Shown here one piece after another: positions 51,783 to 60,978 of a stretch of 64,000 bases of DNA; the stretch's first letter is position 1; each line of letters opens with the position of its first letter. The stretch comes from Paragemmobacter straminiformis. GTDB lineage: Bacteria > Pseudomonadota > Alphaproteobacteria > Rhodobacterales > Rhodobacteraceae. The stretch covers positions 62,001-126,000 of the forward strand of contig NZ_JACLQD010000001.1 of assembly GCF_014243445.1 (NCBI RefSeq). The letters run 5' to 3'. The translations under genes were made by a program, and so were the position numbers. The notes under the pieces were generated by a model. The model had not been told where the DNA came from, did no database searches, and was given only the letters and a program-made list of their open reading frames with translations.

Positions 51783-53057
51783 GTGCGGTACATGTACACC
51801 TACGACCTGATGGAAACGGCCCGCAACACCAATGAGTGGCTGGGCGCGACCGCAAGGGCGATGGCCTCTTATCCCGCGTTTGCCTTGTCGATGAACCCGG
51901 TCCTGCCGCTGATGGCCGCTTGGGGAGAGGTGACGGAACGCGCCTTTTCCCGCATGGTCGTCAAACCCGACTGGGGCATCCGCTCGATCGTCGGCCCCGA
52001 CGGGCAGGACCATCTGGTCGATATCGTTCCCGAAGTGGAAAAGCCCTTCGGCAGCCTGATCAAATTCTCGGTCCGCCGCCGTGCGCCGATGGCGCGCAAG
52101 GTGCTGCTGGTCGCGCCCATGTCGGGCCACTACGCCACGCTTCTGCGCTCGACCGTGGCAAGCCTGTTGCCCGATGCCGACGTCTATGTGACCGACTGGC
52201 ACAATGCCCGCGACATTCCGGTGTCGGCCGGCAAATTCGATGTCGAGGACTATACGCTCTACCTCGTCGATTTCATGCGCGCGCTGGGGCCTGACACCCA
52301 TGTCATCGCCGTCTGCCAGCCCGCGCCGCTGACCCTTGCCGCGACCGCCTATCTGGCCGCCGAGGATCCGGCAGCACAGCCGCGCAGCCTGACACTGATC
52401 GGCGGGCCGATCGATCCCGACGCCGCCGCGACCGACGTGACCGATTTCGGCCGCCGCATCACGATGGGCCAGTTGGAACAGATCGCCATCCAGCGCGTCG
52501 GCTTCAAGCACAAGGGTGCGGGGCGCTTGGTCTATCCGGGCCTGTTGCAGCTTCAAAGCTTCATGTCGATGAACGCCGACCGCCATTCCAAGGCGTTTTC
52601 CGAACAGATCATGCGCGTCTCGCGCGGCGAGGCTTCGGACCATGACGCCCATAACCGCTTTTACGACGAATACCTTGCCGTGATGGACATGACGGCCGAG
52701 TTCTACCTTTCGACCGTCGAGCGCATCTTCAAGAACCGTGAAATCGCGCTGAACGCCTTTGTCGTCAACGGCAAACGGGTCGACATCGGCGCGATCACCA
52801 ATGTTGCGGTGATGACGGTCGAGGGCGCGAATGATGACATCTCGGCCCCCGGCCAATGCGTCGCGGCGCTGAAAATGCTGACCGGCCTGCCCGAGGAGAA
52901 AAAGGCCAACCACCTCGAACCCGGCGCGGGCCACTATGGCATCTTCGCGGGCAAAAGCTGGCGTCTGAACATCCGTCCGCTGGTGCTCGGGTTCATCGAC
53001 GCGCATTCGGGCGCGCCGGTTCCGGCTGGCAAGAGGGTCAAACTGGCTTCCGTTTGA
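51783..53057 (+). CDS. phaZ: Intracellular poly(3-hydroxybutyrate) depolymerase
   Basis: A 424-residue depolymerase of the intracellular type: nucleophile Cys178 in IAVCQPAPLTLAA (in place of the usual serine), with GHYATLLR and a C-terminal catalytic His in EPGAGHYGIF. It mobilises granule PHB. GTG 51783 has AAGGAG six bases upstream; ATG 51792 is the alternative. Divergent from phaC; its 3' end overlaps the convergent hydrolase gene by 20 bases. Confidence 0.94.
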   Translation: MRYMYTYDLMETARNTNEWLGATARAMASYPAFALSMNPVLPLMAAWGEVTERAFSRMVVKPDWGIRSIVGPDGQDHLVDIVPEVEKPFGSLIKFSVRRRAPMARKVLLVAPMSGHYATLLRSTVASLLPDADVYVTDWHNARDIPVSAGKFDVEDYTLYLVDFMRALGPDTHVIAVCQPAPLTLAATAYLAAEDPAAQPRSLTLIGGPIDPDAAATDVTDFGRRITMGQLEQIAIQRVGFKHKGAGRLVYPGLLQLQSFMSMNADRHSKAFSEQIMRVSRGEASDHDAHNRFYDEYLAVMDMTAEFYLSTVERIFKNREIALNAFVVNGKRVDIGAITNVAVMTVEGANDDISAPGQCVAALKMLTGLPEEKKANHLEPGAGHYGIFAGKSWRLNIRPLVLGFIDAHSGAPVPAGKRVKLASV

Positions 53058-53769
53058 CCTGACGCAGCATCAGGGGTCCGTTCAGGAACTCTTCCAAGGC
53101 TGCCGTCACGGCTTCGGGCTGCTCCAGCATGGGCAGGTGGCCCGCCTCGGCAATGGTGACCAGCTTGCCATAGGGAAACAGCGCCGCCGTGAAATCCTGC
53201 CGCCGCACGGGGGCGATGGGGTCATGCTCGCCCGCGATGACCAAGGCCGGAAGCATTGCCCGCCGGATGGTCTTTTGCTGGTCCGGCCTGCGCTGCAGGG
53301 CGCGGGACTGGCGCATGAAGACCCCCTCGCCCAAGGTCAGGCCCATATCCTGCAACAGGGCCATGATCTCGGGCCGCCACGGGTTCGGGACAAAGCTTTC
53401 CGCCGGAAACTCGCCCGCGATCGCCTCTTTCAGCCGCCCCGATTTCGCGGCGACGATCCGCGCCTCACGCGCGGCGGCGATGGCGGGTGCCTCGGCCAAG
53501 GGGTCGGTCGCGATCAGCGCCACCCGCGTCACGCGGTCCATGTCGCGGCGCAGGATATCGAGTGCCACCGCACCCCCCAACCCGTGCCCCACCAGAGCGA
53601 ATTTCGCAGGGGCCGTGGCAAGCACCGCTTCGGACATCTGCTCGACCGTTTCGCCCTGTGCGGGCGTGGCGATATGCACGGCGTGCTTCGCCCCCAGATG
53701 CACGATCTGCGGCAGAAACACCCGCGCGTCAGACAGGATGCCGGGGATGAACAGGACGGGATCGGTCAC
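53038..53769 (-). CDS. Alpha/beta-hydrolase-fold protein lacking the nucleophile serine
   Basis: A 243-residue alpha/beta-fold protein. The oxyanion region LFIPGILSD, acid GEHDPIAPV and histidine AGHLPMLEQP are present, but the nucleophile elbow reads VGHGLGG, with Gly63 in place of the expected Ser. The codon is GGG, so more than one base change from a Ser codon is needed. It may be a non-catalytic binding protein. Its stop lies within the end of phaZ, and it is coupled to the next hydrolase (ATGA, 53766-53769). Confidence 0.82.
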   Translation of the reverse strand: MTDPVLFIPGILSDARVFLPQIVHLGAKHAVHIATPAQGETVEQMSEAVLATAPAKFALVGHGLGGAVALDILRRDMDRVTRVALIATDPLAEAPAIAAAREARIVAAKSGRLKEAIAGEFPAESFVPNPWRPEIMALLQDMGLTLGEGVFMRQSRALQRRPDQQKTIRRAMLPALVIAGEHDPIAPVRRQDFTAALFPYGKLVTIAEAGHLPMLEQPEAVTAALEEFLNGPLMLRQVKRKPV

Positions 53770-54518
53770 GCTTGCACCTGCGCCAGCACGTCGGCCAAGG
53801 CGTCGGTCACCATGTCCAGACAGTCTGGCGTCGAGAAGCGGTGGTCTGCCCCCTTGACCAGCACCAGCCGCGCATCGGCGCAGGTGATATGGTCAAGCAG
53901 CCGCAGCGCCACGGCGGGCGGCACATCGGTATCCGCCGTGCCCTGCAATATCCTGACCGGAAAGGGCAATCCGAGAGGGCTGCGCAGCACGAGATGGTTG
54001 CGCCCGTCCTCGATCAGCCGCCGTGTCAGGATATAGGGGTCGGGCGAATAGTCCGAAGGCCGCGCCACGCGACCCGTTGACGCCAGTTCCTGCCGCTCGG
54101 CCTGCGTGAAGCCGGCCCACATGCTGTCCTCGGTGAAATCGGGGGCCGGAGCGATGCCGACGAAACCCGCCACACGTTCGGGCAGGGCGCGGGCGGTCAG
54201 CAGGGAAATCCATCCCCCCATGCTCGACCCCACAAGAACCTGCGGCCCTGCGGTCAGGGCCGTGATCGCGGCAAGCGCGTCCTGCGCCCAATCGCCGATG
54301 CAGCCGTCAAGGAAATCGCCGCTGCTTTCGCCGTGGCCCGAATAGTCGAAGCGCAGGAAGGCCCGTCCCTGTGCCTGCGCCCATGCTTCAAGATGCACGG
54401 CCTTGGTGCCGCCCATGTCGGATTTGAACCCGCCAAGGAACACGACCCCCGGCCCCCTCCCCGCGCTTTGATGATAGGCGATGCGCCTGCCTTGCGGTGT
54501 CGTCAGATACTGGGTCAT
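53766..54518 (-). CDS. Alpha/beta hydrolase
   Basis: A 250-residue alpha/beta hydrolase with an intact nucleophile, Ser99 in VLVGSSMGGW; Asp near GTADTDVPP and His in KGADHRFSTPD complete the triad. It resembles small acyl-thioesterase/ABHD10-like esterases. Upstream partner of the serine-less hydrolase. Substrate unknown; location next to pha genes may be chance. Confidence 0.85.
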   Translation of the reverse strand: MTQYLTTPQGRRIAYHQSAGRGPGVVFLGGFKSDMGGTKAVHLEAWAQAQGRAFLRFDYSGHGESSGDFLDGCIGDWAQDALAAITALTAGPQVLVGSSMGGWISLLTARALPERVAGFVGIAPAPDFTEDSMWAGFTQAERQELASTGRVARPSDYSPDPYILTRRLIEDGRNHLVLRSPLGLPFPVRILQGTADTDVPPAVALRLLDHITCADARLVLVKGADHRFSTPDCLDMVTDALADVLAQVQA

Positions 54519-54682
54519 GCGCGTCTCCTGCCTTGCACCCTTTTACCCGCCCCGCCGCGCCATGCCAGTGTCTTTGCGCCCTTTCGCACGGTTGACTTTC
54601 CCCATGCGTTTCTGCACGTAAGCGCCAATACCAACCCGCAACCGGGCGTTCCGTGGGCGCCAAACCGACGAGGAGCATGGCC

Positions 54683-56629
54683 ATGAGCCAGATTTCCCTG
54701 ACCTTTCCCGATGGCAATGTGCGGCAGTATGCGGCGGGCGTGACCCCTGCCGAAGTGGCGGCCAGCATTGCGCCGTCCTTGGCCAAGGCCGCGATTTCCG
54801 CGCAGGTCGATGGCGCGCATTGGGACCTGCAATGGCCCATCACGGCGGACGCCAAGGTTGCGATCAACACCTTGAAAGACGACAAGGCCGCGCTGGAACT
54901 GATCCGGCACGACTGCGCCCATATCATGGCCCGCGCCGTGCAGGACATCTGGCCGGATGTAAAGGTCACCATCGGACCGGTGCGCGACTATGGCTGGTTC
55001 TACGATTTCGACCGCGCCGAACCGTTCACGCCCGAAGACCTTGGCCAGATCGAGGCGCGGATGAAGCAGATCATCAACGCCCGTGATCCGGTGAAAACCG
55101 AAATCTGGGACCGCGCCCGCGCCATCGCCTATTACGAAGAGCGCGGCGAGCCTTACAAGATCGAACTCATCAACCGCATTCCGGGCGATGAACCGCTGCG
55201 GATGTATTGGCACGGACCGTGGCAAGACCTGTGCCGCGGCCCGCATCTGGCCCATACGGGGCAGGTTCCGGCCGATGCCTTCAAGCTGATGAACGTGGCC
55301 GGAGCCTACTGGCTGGGCGATTCCACCCGCCCCATGCTGCAACGCATCTATGGCGTCGCCTTCAAGAACCGCGATGACCTCAAGGCCCATCTGACCATGC
55401 TGGAAGAGGCCGCAAAGCGCGACCACCGCAAGCTGGGCCGCGAGATGGGCCTGTTCCACATGCAGGAAGAGGCGCCCGGTCAGGTGTTCTGGCACCCCAA
55501 CGGCTGGACCATCTACACCACGCTTCAGGACTATATGCGCCGCCAGCAGCGCCGCGACGGCTATGTCGAGGTGAACACCCCGCAGGTGGTGAACCGCAAC
55601 CTCTGGGAAGCCAGTGGCCATTGGGAGAACTACCGCGAGAACATGTTCATCGTCGAGGTGGACGAGGAAGGCGCGCGGGAAAAGGTCATCAATGCGCTCA
55701 AGCCGATGAACTGCCCCTGCCATGTGCAGATCTTCAACGTGGGCCTGAAATCCTATCGTGACCTGCCGCTGCGGATGGCGGAATTCGGGTCCTGCGCGCG
55801 CTATGAACCCAGTGGCGCGCTACACGGGATCATGCGGGTGCGGGGCTTTACCCAAGACGACGCGCATATCTTCTGCACCCTCGATCAGGTCGAGTCGGAG
55901 TCGAAGAAGTTCATTGAATTCCTTGCGAAAATCTACTCGGACCTCGGCTTTGACAAATGGCGGGTCAAGCTGTCGACGCGGCCCGAAAAGCGGGTCGGGT
56001 CGGACGAGATCTGGGACAAGATGGAAGCGGCGTTGGCCAATGCCTGCACCGCGGCGGGCTATCCGTTCGAGCTGTTCCCCGGCGAGGGGGCGTTCTATGC
56101 GCCCAAGCTGGAATTCGTGCTGACCGATGCCATCGGCCGCGACTGGCAGTGCGGGACGCTGCAACTTGACCCGAACCTGCCCGAACGGCTGGATGCGTCC
56201 TATATCGGCGAGGACGGGGCCAAGCACCGTCCCTTCATGCTGCACCGCGCCTGTCTCGGGTCATTCGAGCGGTTCATCGGCATTCTGATCGAGAACCACG
56301 CGGGCAAGCTGCCCTTCTGGCTGGCCCCGCGTCAGGTGGTCGTGGCCTCGATCGTGTCGGATGCCGACCCCTTCGTCCACGAGGTGGTGGCCGCGCTGAC
56401 CAAGGCGGGTGTCCGGGCGGAAGCCGATGTTCGCAATGAGAAAATCAACTACAAGGTCCGCGAACATTCGGTCGGCAAGGTGCCGGTGATCCTTGCCGTC
56501 GGGATGAAAGAGGTCGAGGAGCGCACCGTTTCGGTCCGTCGGCTGGGCGAGACCCAGACCAGCACCGCGACGCTTGATGCCATCGTGGCCGAACTGGTGG
56601 CGGCCGCCTTGCCGCCCGATCTGCGTTAA
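54683..56629 (+). CDS. thrS: Threonyl-tRNA synthetase
   Basis: A 648-residue class II synthetase: N-terminal TGS (about 1-62), editing domain with [15 protein letters not shown] (about 75-90), catalytic core with [10 protein letters not shown] (zinc Cys) and class II motifs 2 and 3, and a C-terminal anticodon-binding domain. ATG 54683 is seven bases after AGGAG; ATG 54677 is too close to it. A strong terminator follows. Confidence 0.96.
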   Translation: MSQISLTFPDGNVRQYAAGVTPAEVAASIAPSLAKAAISAQVDGAHWDLQWPITADAKVAINTLKDDKAALELIRHDCAHIMARAVQDIWPDVKVTIGPVRDYGWFYDFDRAEPFTPEDLGQIEARMKQIINARDPVKTEIWDRARAIAYYEERGEPYKIELINRIPGDEPLRMYWHGPWQDLCRGPHLAHTGQVPADAFKLMNVAGAYWLGDSTRPMLQRIYGVAFKNRDDLKAHLTMLEEAAKRDHRKLGREMGLFHMQEEAPGQVFWHPNGWTIYTTLQDYMRRQQRRDGYVEVNTPQVVNRNLWEASGHWENYRENMFIVEVDEEGAREKVINALKPMNCPCHVQIFNVGLKSYRDLPLRMAEFGSCARYEPSGALHGIMRVRGFTQDDAHIFCTLDQVESESKKFIEFLAKIYSDLGFDKWRVKLSTRPEKRVGSDEIWDKMEAALANACTAAGYPFELFPGEGAFYAPKLEFVLTDAIGRDWQCGTLQLDPNLPERLDASYIGEDGAKHRPFMLHRACLGSFERFIGILIENHAGKLPFWLAPRQVVVASIVSDADPFVHEVVAALTKAGVRAEADVRNEKINYKVREHSVGKVPVILAVGMKEVEERTVSVRRLGETQTSTATLDAIVAELVAAALPPDLR

Positions 56630-56653
56630 CGGTTCTGTTTACCTTTGCTTAAG

Positions 56654-56678
56654 AAAAGCGCCCTGCGGGGCGCTTTTT
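56654..56678. terminator. Bidirectional intrinsic terminator (thrS and the convergent gene)
   Basis: AAAAGCGCCC (56654-56663) pairs with GGGCGCTTTT (56668-56677) around TGCG, with a further T. It lies 25 bases past thrS and abuts the stop of the minus-strand gene. Confidence 0.88.
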
Positions 56679-56679
56679 G

Positions 56680-57036
56680 CTAATGCGCGTCGGGTTCGCG
56701 CGCGGCCAGCGCCAAGGCCCCCCCGAGCAGGCAGAAACCGATGGGGAACATGGTAAAGACGTTGAAACCGAAGGCCAGATAGACCGCGAGGGCCGAGGCG
56801 AAGAGTAGCACGGCCGCCGCCATGTTGCGCGACCGCGCCATCGCACCGCCCGCTATGGCAAGGATCGGGGCAAGGAAACTGGCCGCGCGGATCAACCCCG
56901 GATTGTCGACCTGCGTTGCAAGCGTTCCGATTTCGCCATGTTGTTCGATGAACTGGGTGTAACCGAAGCCGAAGAAACCGACAATCATCGCCCAGATCCC
57001 GCCGATGATCCCCAGAACCAATGCCGCGTTCCGCAT
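56680..57036 (-). CDS. Small multi-pass membrane protein, unknown
   Basis: A 118-residue protein with about four hydrophobic segments (residues about 5-25, 48-64, 70-86, 92-110). I do not recognise a named family; DUF4064-like small membrane proteins look similar. No charged catalytic pattern. It stands between thrS and cspA on the opposite strand. Confidence 0.65.
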   Translation of the reverse strand: MRNAALVLGIIGGIWAMIVGFFGFGYTQFIEQHGEIGTLATQVDNPGLIRAASFLAPILAIAGGAMARSRNMAAAVLLFASALAVYLAFGFNVFTMFPIGFCLLGGALALAAREPDAH

Positions 57037-57242
57037 GGTTTTTGCCCTTTTCCCTTGGTTTTCCGTGGCTTGAGGGCCGCCGGATTCGCACTTGATTTTA
57101 CAATAGGCTTTGGCATGATTTTGACCAGTGACGACTGCTTTCCTGCCGCCTACCCCCTATCCGGTTGCCGCAGCATTGAAAGACTAGGGCGCACGGCCTG
57201 TTGGCATGTCGCCAGCAGGGGGGACGCAAAGGGAGATGCGGA

Positions 57243-57449
57243 ATGCCGACAGGCACCGTTAAGTGGTTCAACTCGACCAAGGGTTATGGCTTCATCGCGC
57301 CGGACGATGGCGGAAAGGATATCTTCGTCCACATCTCGGCGGTCGAGCGGGCGGGCCTCAAGGGTCTGAACGACAACCAGAAAATCGGCTATTCGCTGCA
57401 ATCCGGCCGTGACGGCCGTGAATCGGCAAGCGACCTGCAACTGCTCTGA
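57243..57449 (+). CDS. cspA: Cold-shock-domain protein
   Basis: A 68-residue CSD protein with both RNA-binding motifs: KGYGFIAPD (RNP1) and DIFVHISAV (RNP2). It binds single-stranded RNA/DNA and acts as an RNA chaperone. GGGAG lies about seven bases before the ATG at 57243. The leader from about 57090 includes TTGATT, 17 bases before a weak AT-rich -10, only a tentative promoter. Confidence 0.93.
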   Translation: MPTGTVKWFNSTKGYGFIAPDDGGKDIFVHISAVERAGLKGLNDNQKIGYSLQSGRDGRESASDLQLL

Positions 57450-57513
57450 CGGGGCGGCACCGCGCAGATTTCGCCGCGCTGACGGGACGCACCCGACAGC
57501 GCGGTAAAACGCT

Positions 57514-57840
57514 TTATTTCAACAGCTTGGCCTGAACCGCATCGTCCCAGCCGATGTACCACGCGTCACCATCGCGGATGATCGGGCGTTTCATCACCGT
57601 CGGCTGCGAGGAAATCTGCGCTTCGGGTTCCGACATCTTCAGGAAATCGGAAAACCCGCGATAGGTGGTCGAGGTCTTGTTGATCGCGCGGTCACCGAAT
57701 TCTGTAACGATATCAGCAATTTCCTGCGTCGAAAGCGGGGTGGCGCGGATGTCGCGGAAGGTCACGTCATGGCCTGCCGCTTCCAGCGCCTTGAGCGCCT
57801 TTTTGCAGGTGTCGCAGGTCGAGATGCCAAGCAGGATCAT
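57514..57840 (-). CDS. ArsC/Spx-family thioredoxin-like protein
   Basis: A 108-residue ArsC-fold protein. CDTCKKALKALEAAG carries a CxxC at residues 9-12. QPTVMKRPIIRDGDAWYIGW matches the ArsC/YffB C-terminal half. ArsC family members reduce arsenate or act as glutaredoxin-dependent reductases or regulators. No ars operon is adjacent, so a YffB-like role is at least as likely. Confidence 0.85.
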   Translation of the reverse strand: MILLGISTCDTCKKALKALEAAGHDVTFRDIRATPLSTQEIADIVTEFGDRAINKTSTTYRGFSDFLKMSEPEAQISSQPTVMKRPIIRDGDAWYIGWDDAVQAKLLK

Positions 57841-57917
57841 TTACGTCTCCGAAAGGGGCGCGGATGCACAGGGCGTGCATATCGATGCACGGCCGCATTA
57901 GGAAAGCCGTAACGCTT

Positions 57918-58310
57918 CTAGCCGATCATGCGCGCCGCGTTAACCCCTGCCCAGGCCGAAAGCGCGGTCAGGATCGCGCCCCAGGTGACGTCGGTCGCCA
58001 CCATCTGCCAGTGCCAATCCTTCATGATGGCGTAGCTGGTGAATTCGTAGGTGCCGTAGGCCATCGCCCCGATCACCGCCGCCGGAACGACAAGCGGCGC
58101 GCCCGATTTCAGCGCGGGGATGGAGACGAGGTAAAGCAGCCCCGCCACATAGGCGAGGTAGAACACCGCCGCCGGACCCATGCGCGGGCTTTCCAGCATC
58201 AGGGGGCCGATGTGGGTGGTGAACAGGGGCTTCATCACGAAGGTCAGCATGATGCCGTCGAGGATGAGGAAGGTGGCGGTGGTCACAAGGTACAGGACGA
58301 TGAGTTGCAT
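57918..58310 (-). CDS. DUF2177 family membrane protein
   Basis: A 130-residue protein with four membrane helices (about residues 2-22, 42-62, 70-88, 105-125) and the family features VTTATFLILDGIML and YGTYEFTSYAIMKDW. DUF2177 proteins are of unknown function. ATG 58310 is preceded by AGGGAG; a longer frame through higB is not credible. Confidence 0.85.
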   Translation of the reverse strand: MQLIVLYLVTTATFLILDGIMLTFVMKPLFTTHIGPLMLESPRMGPAAVFYLAYVAGLLYLVSIPALKSGAPLVVPAAVIGAMAYGTYEFTSYAIMKDWHWQMVATDVTWGAILTALSAWAGVNAARMIG

Positions 58311-58414
58311 GGGTGTCTCCCTTTGGAAGGAAGCTAGCACGGGGCGCGGGAGTGGAAAGGGGGCGTTAACCATTGGGGGTGTATGGGGGTGGACAGGTGC
58401 GGGAGCGATATGGG

Positions 58415-58429
58415 ATACGTATAGCGTAT
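58415..58429. promoter_or_regulatory. Inverted repeat overlapping the higB start, candidate operator
   Basis: ATACG-TATAG-CGTAT (58415-58429), a 5-bp perfect inverted repeat whose last two bases are the AT of the toxin ATG. HigA-type antitoxins repress their own operon from such sites. Confidence 0.45.
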
Positions 58430-58706
58430 GATTGTAGGCTTTGCGGATCGGGAGACCGAAAGGCTGTTCCGAAGGCAGCGCGTGCCGCGGTTTCAGGCGG
58501 TGGAACGGGCGGCGCTTCGGAAGCTGGCGATGCTGGATGCGGCGCTGCGGGTCGAAGACCTGACCGCACCACCCGGCAACCGGCTTGAGGCGTTGCGGGG
58601 CGACCGTTCGGGCCAATGGTCCATCCGCGTCAACGATCAGTGGCGCATCTGTTTCGTCTGGAGGGACGGTCATGCTGAAGCGGTTGAGCTTGCCGACTAC
58701 CACTGA
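58428..58706 (+). CDS. higB: HigB-like RelE-superfamily toxin
   Basis: A 92-residue toxin of the HigB/RelE fold: GFADRETERLFRRQR at the start, LRGDRSGQWSIRVNDQWRIC (the RelE-like catalytic strand with Arg/Trp) and a HAEAVELADYH tail. HigB cuts mRNA in the ribosomal A site. It precedes its antitoxin, the toxin-first order typical of higBA, and overlaps it by 35 bases. Confidence 0.9.
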   Translation: MIVGFADRETERLFRRQRVPRFQAVERAALRKLAMLDAALRVEDLTAPPGNRLEALRGDRSGQWSIRVNDQWRICFVWRDGHAEAVELADYH

Positions 58707-58980
58707 CAGGCTTGCCCCCGTCCATCCGGGCGAAGTGCTGGCCGAGGAATTCCTTGCCCCCAAGCGGCTAAGTGCGGCGGCGCTGGCGCGGCATATCGGG
58801 GTGCCCGCGAACCGCATATCCGAGATCGTGGCGGGGCGGCGGGCGATAACCGGCGACACGGCGCTGCGTCTTGCGACGGCGTTTGGCACGACGGCCGAGT
58901 TCTGGATGGGGTTGCAGATGCGCTGGGAGTTGGAGGTGGCGCGGGACGCCCCGGCTTTGCCGATTCTACCGTTGGGGTAG
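58672..58980 (+). CDS. higA: HigA-like XRE-family antitoxin
   Basis: A 102-residue antitoxin with an XRE helix-turn-helix (about residues 30-75, AALARHIGVPANRISEIVAG, TALRLATAFGTTAEFWMGL). The family opening LAPVHPGEVLAEEFL is present. It binds HigB and represses the operon. The ATG lies inside higB. Confidence 0.92.
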   Translation: MLKRLSLPTTTDRLAPVHPGEVLAEEFLAPKRLSAAALARHIGVPANRISEIVAGRRAITGDTALRLATAFGTTAEFWMGLQMRWELEVARDAPALPILPLG

Positions 58981-59067
58981 ATGTCGGGGGCGTCAGTTCG
59001 CACCCCCCTTTCCCGTTCGCGCAGGGCTTGGGGTGCGCACCTTTTTTCCGAAATGCCGGGGATGTGT

Positions 59068-59092
59068 GGTGCGCAGCAAGTGCGCACCCTAC
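59068..59092 (-). repeat. REP sequence with GTAG head
   Basis: Minus strand: GTAG, then GGTGCGCA-CTTGC-TGCGCACC, an 8-bp stem with 5-base loop. GTAG before an imperfect palindrome is the signature of RAYT-associated REPs. A related GGGTGCGCACC lies at 59031-59041. Confidence 0.65.
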
Positions 59093-59099
59093 GGGCGGT

Positions 59100-59576
59100 T
59101 TAACCCCTGATCCATTCGCGCAACACACACCCCGGCCCGCTTTCGCGCAGGCGGTGTTCGTAGATCACCCGCCATTCCCCCTCATCGAAGGCGGGGAAGA
59201 AGGCGTCGGCGTCGGGGATGGCAAGATCTACCTCGGTCACCAGCAGGCGGTCGGCCAAGGTGAGCATGGCGCGGTAGATCGCCTCGCCGCCGATGCCGTA
59301 AAGCCTTGCATAGCCTGCGGCGCGGGCGGTGGCGATGGCGGCCTCGGGCGATGGGGCTGTGTGGTCGCAGAGCGCTGCATCGCGGGTGACGACGATGTTC
59401 AGGCGGTTTTTCAAGGGCTTGAAGGGCAGGCTTTCCCATGTGCGCCGCCCCATGATGACAGCCCCCCCCGTGGTTTCGCGCTGGAAGGCGGCGAGGTCCT
59501 CGGGCGCGTGCCAGGGGATTTCGTTCCCCTTGCCGATAGCTCCGTTACGGGCGCGGGCGACGACGAGGGTAAGCAT
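59100..59576 (-). CDS. folA: Dihydrofolate reductase
   Basis: A 158-residue DHFR: LTLVVARARNGAIGKGNEIPWH (substrate loop), DLAAFQRETTGGAVIMGRRTWESLP, and YGIGGEAIYRAML (NADPH site). Reduces dihydrofolate produced by thymidylate synthase. 13 bases after thyA, one operon. A GTAG-type REP follows directly at its 3' end. Confidence 0.94.
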   Translation of the reverse strand: MLTLVVARARNGAIGKGNEIPWHAPEDLAAFQRETTGGAVIMGRRTWESLPFKPLKNRLNIVVTRDAALCDHTAPSPEAAIATARAAGYARLYGIGGEAIYRAMLTLADRLLVTEVDLAIPDADAFFPAFDEGEWRVIYEHRLRESGPGCVLREWIRG

Positions 59577-59589
59577 CAGACCGCCCCCG

Positions 59590-60369
59590 TCATACCGCCA
59601 CCGGCGCCTTGATCGCGGGATGGGGGTCGTATCCGGTGATCTCGAAATCATCGAACCGGAAATCGAAGATCGACGGCACGTCGCGCGTGATGCGCAAGGT
59701 CGGCAGCGGGCGCAGCGGGCGGGAAAGCTGGGTTTCCACCTGTTCCATGTGGTTGGAATAGATATGCGCATCGCCGATGGAATGGACGAAATCGCCGGGT
59801 TCGTAGCCCGTGACATGGGCGAGCATCACCGCAAGCAGCGCGTAGGAGGCGATGTTGAACGGCACGCCAAGGAACATGTCGGCGCTGCGCTGGTAAAGTT
59901 GCAGGTGCAGCTTGCCGCCCAGAATGCGGACCTGCCACATCGTATGGCAGGGCGGCAGCGCCATATGCGGCACGTCGGGCGGGTTCCATGCCGAGACGAT
60001 CAGGCGGCGGCTGTCGGGGGATTTGCGGATCATCTCGACCAGCGTGGCGATCTGGTCCACCCCGCCGAAATCGCGCCACTGGTGGCCATAGACGGGGCCG
60101 AGATCGCCGTTTTCATCGGCCCATTCGTCCCAGATGCTGACGCCGTTCTCCTTGAGATACCGGATGTTCGTATCGCCTGCGAGGAACCAGAGCAGTTCGT
60201 GTATGATGGATTTGAGGTGCAGTTTCTTGGTCGTCACCAGCGGGAAGCCATCGGCCAGCGGGTAGCGGGCTTGCAGGCCGAAATACGAGATCGTCCCCGT
60301 GCCGGTGCGGTCGGACGAGGGCGTGCCAAGGGTCAGGACGGTGCGGAGCGCGTCGTGATATTGCTGCAT
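59590..60369 (-). CDS. thyA: Thymidylate synthase
   Basis: A 259-residue ThyA, normal length. Folate/dUMP motifs: [33 protein letters not shown], catalytic Cys in [10 protein letters not shown], and [19 protein letters not shown]. Makes dTMP and is followed by folA. Confidence 0.96.
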   Translation of the reverse strand: MQQYHDALRTVLTLGTPSSDRTGTGTISYFGLQARYPLADGFPLVTTKKLHLKSIIHELLWFLAGDTNIRYLKENGVSIWDEWADENGDLGPVYGHQWRDFGGVDQIATLVEMIRKSPDSRRLIVSAWNPPDVPHMALPPCHTMWQVRILGGKLHLQLYQRSADMFLGVPFNIASYALLAVMLAHVTGYEPGDFVHSIGDAHIYSNHMEQVETQLSRPLRPLPTLRITRDVPSIFDFRFDDFEITGYDPHPAIKAPVAV

Positions 60370-60475
60370 GGGAACCTCTGGCGGGGGACGAGTCGGGCGC
60401 TACCATATCTTGCGATGGAAATGGGGCTTTCGCCATGTGTAATGTGGCAGCCGGACGGAATTGAAGGAGCGGACG

Positions 60476-60904
60476 ATGGGACTGAAATATCTGCATACGA
60501 TGGTGAGGGTGAAGGATCTGGACGCCTCGCTTGCCTTTTACCGGCTTCTGGGGCTGGAGGAGACGCGGCGCTATGACAACGAGGGCGGGCGGTTCACGCT
60601 GGTCTTCATGGCGCCCCCCGGCCAGCCGGAATGCCCTGTGGAGCTGACCTATAACTGGGATGGCGATGACGGGTTGCCGAGCGACAGCCGGCATTTCGGG
60701 CATCTGGCCTATGAGGTGGACGACATCTACGCCACCTGCGCGCATCTGGCGGCCAATGGCGTGGTGATCAACCGTCCCCCGCGCGACGGGCGGATGGCCT
60801 TTGTCCGCTCGCCCGACAATGTGTCGATCGAGCTGTTGCAGAAGGGCACGGCGCTGCCGCTGGCCGAGCCGTGGAAATCGGCGCCGAGCGTCGGGCATTG
60901 GTAA
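60476..60904 (+). CDS. gloA: Lactoylglutathione lyase (glyoxalase I)
   Basis: A 142-residue VOC-fold enzyme. YLHTMVRVKDLDASLAFYRL (first metal His), CPVELTYNWDGDD (Glu), HFGHLAYEVDDI (His) and FVRSPDNVSIELLQKG (Glu) show both betaalpha-betabetabeta halves. Detoxifies methylglyoxal with glutathione. AAGGAG six bases before the ATG at 60476. Confidence 0.93.
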   Translation: MGLKYLHTMVRVKDLDASLAFYRLLGLEETRRYDNEGGRFTLVFMAPPGQPECPVELTYNWDGDDGLPSDSRHFGHLAYEVDDIYATCAHLAANGVVINRPPRDGRMAFVRSPDNVSIELLQKGTALPLAEPWKSAPSVGHW

Positions 60905-60909
60905 CCTGC

Positions 60910-60975
60910 GCGGGGGGCCGGCCCCCCGCACCCCCCCCGCCTCGCACGCCCCGGAGTATTTGACCAAGGATGAAG
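60910..60975 (+). repeat. Dispersed GC-hairpin/GGAGTATTTG element downstream of gloA
   Basis: Perfect palindrome CGGGGGGCC/GGCCCCCCG (60911-60928), then core GCCCCGGAGTATTTGACCAA and GGATGAAGG (about 60948-60976). It ends just before the stop of the convergent ribD. Confidence 0.6.
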
Positions 60976-60978
60976 GGG

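Noticed and set aside
57092-57120. Sigma-70 promoter of cspA
   Set aside because: TTGATT is acceptable, but the -10 17 bases on is weak; kept only as a note in the gene entry.
57514-57840. Arsenate-resistance gene
   Set aside because: The ArsC fold alone does not show arsenate reduction; no arsB/arsR/acr3 is near.
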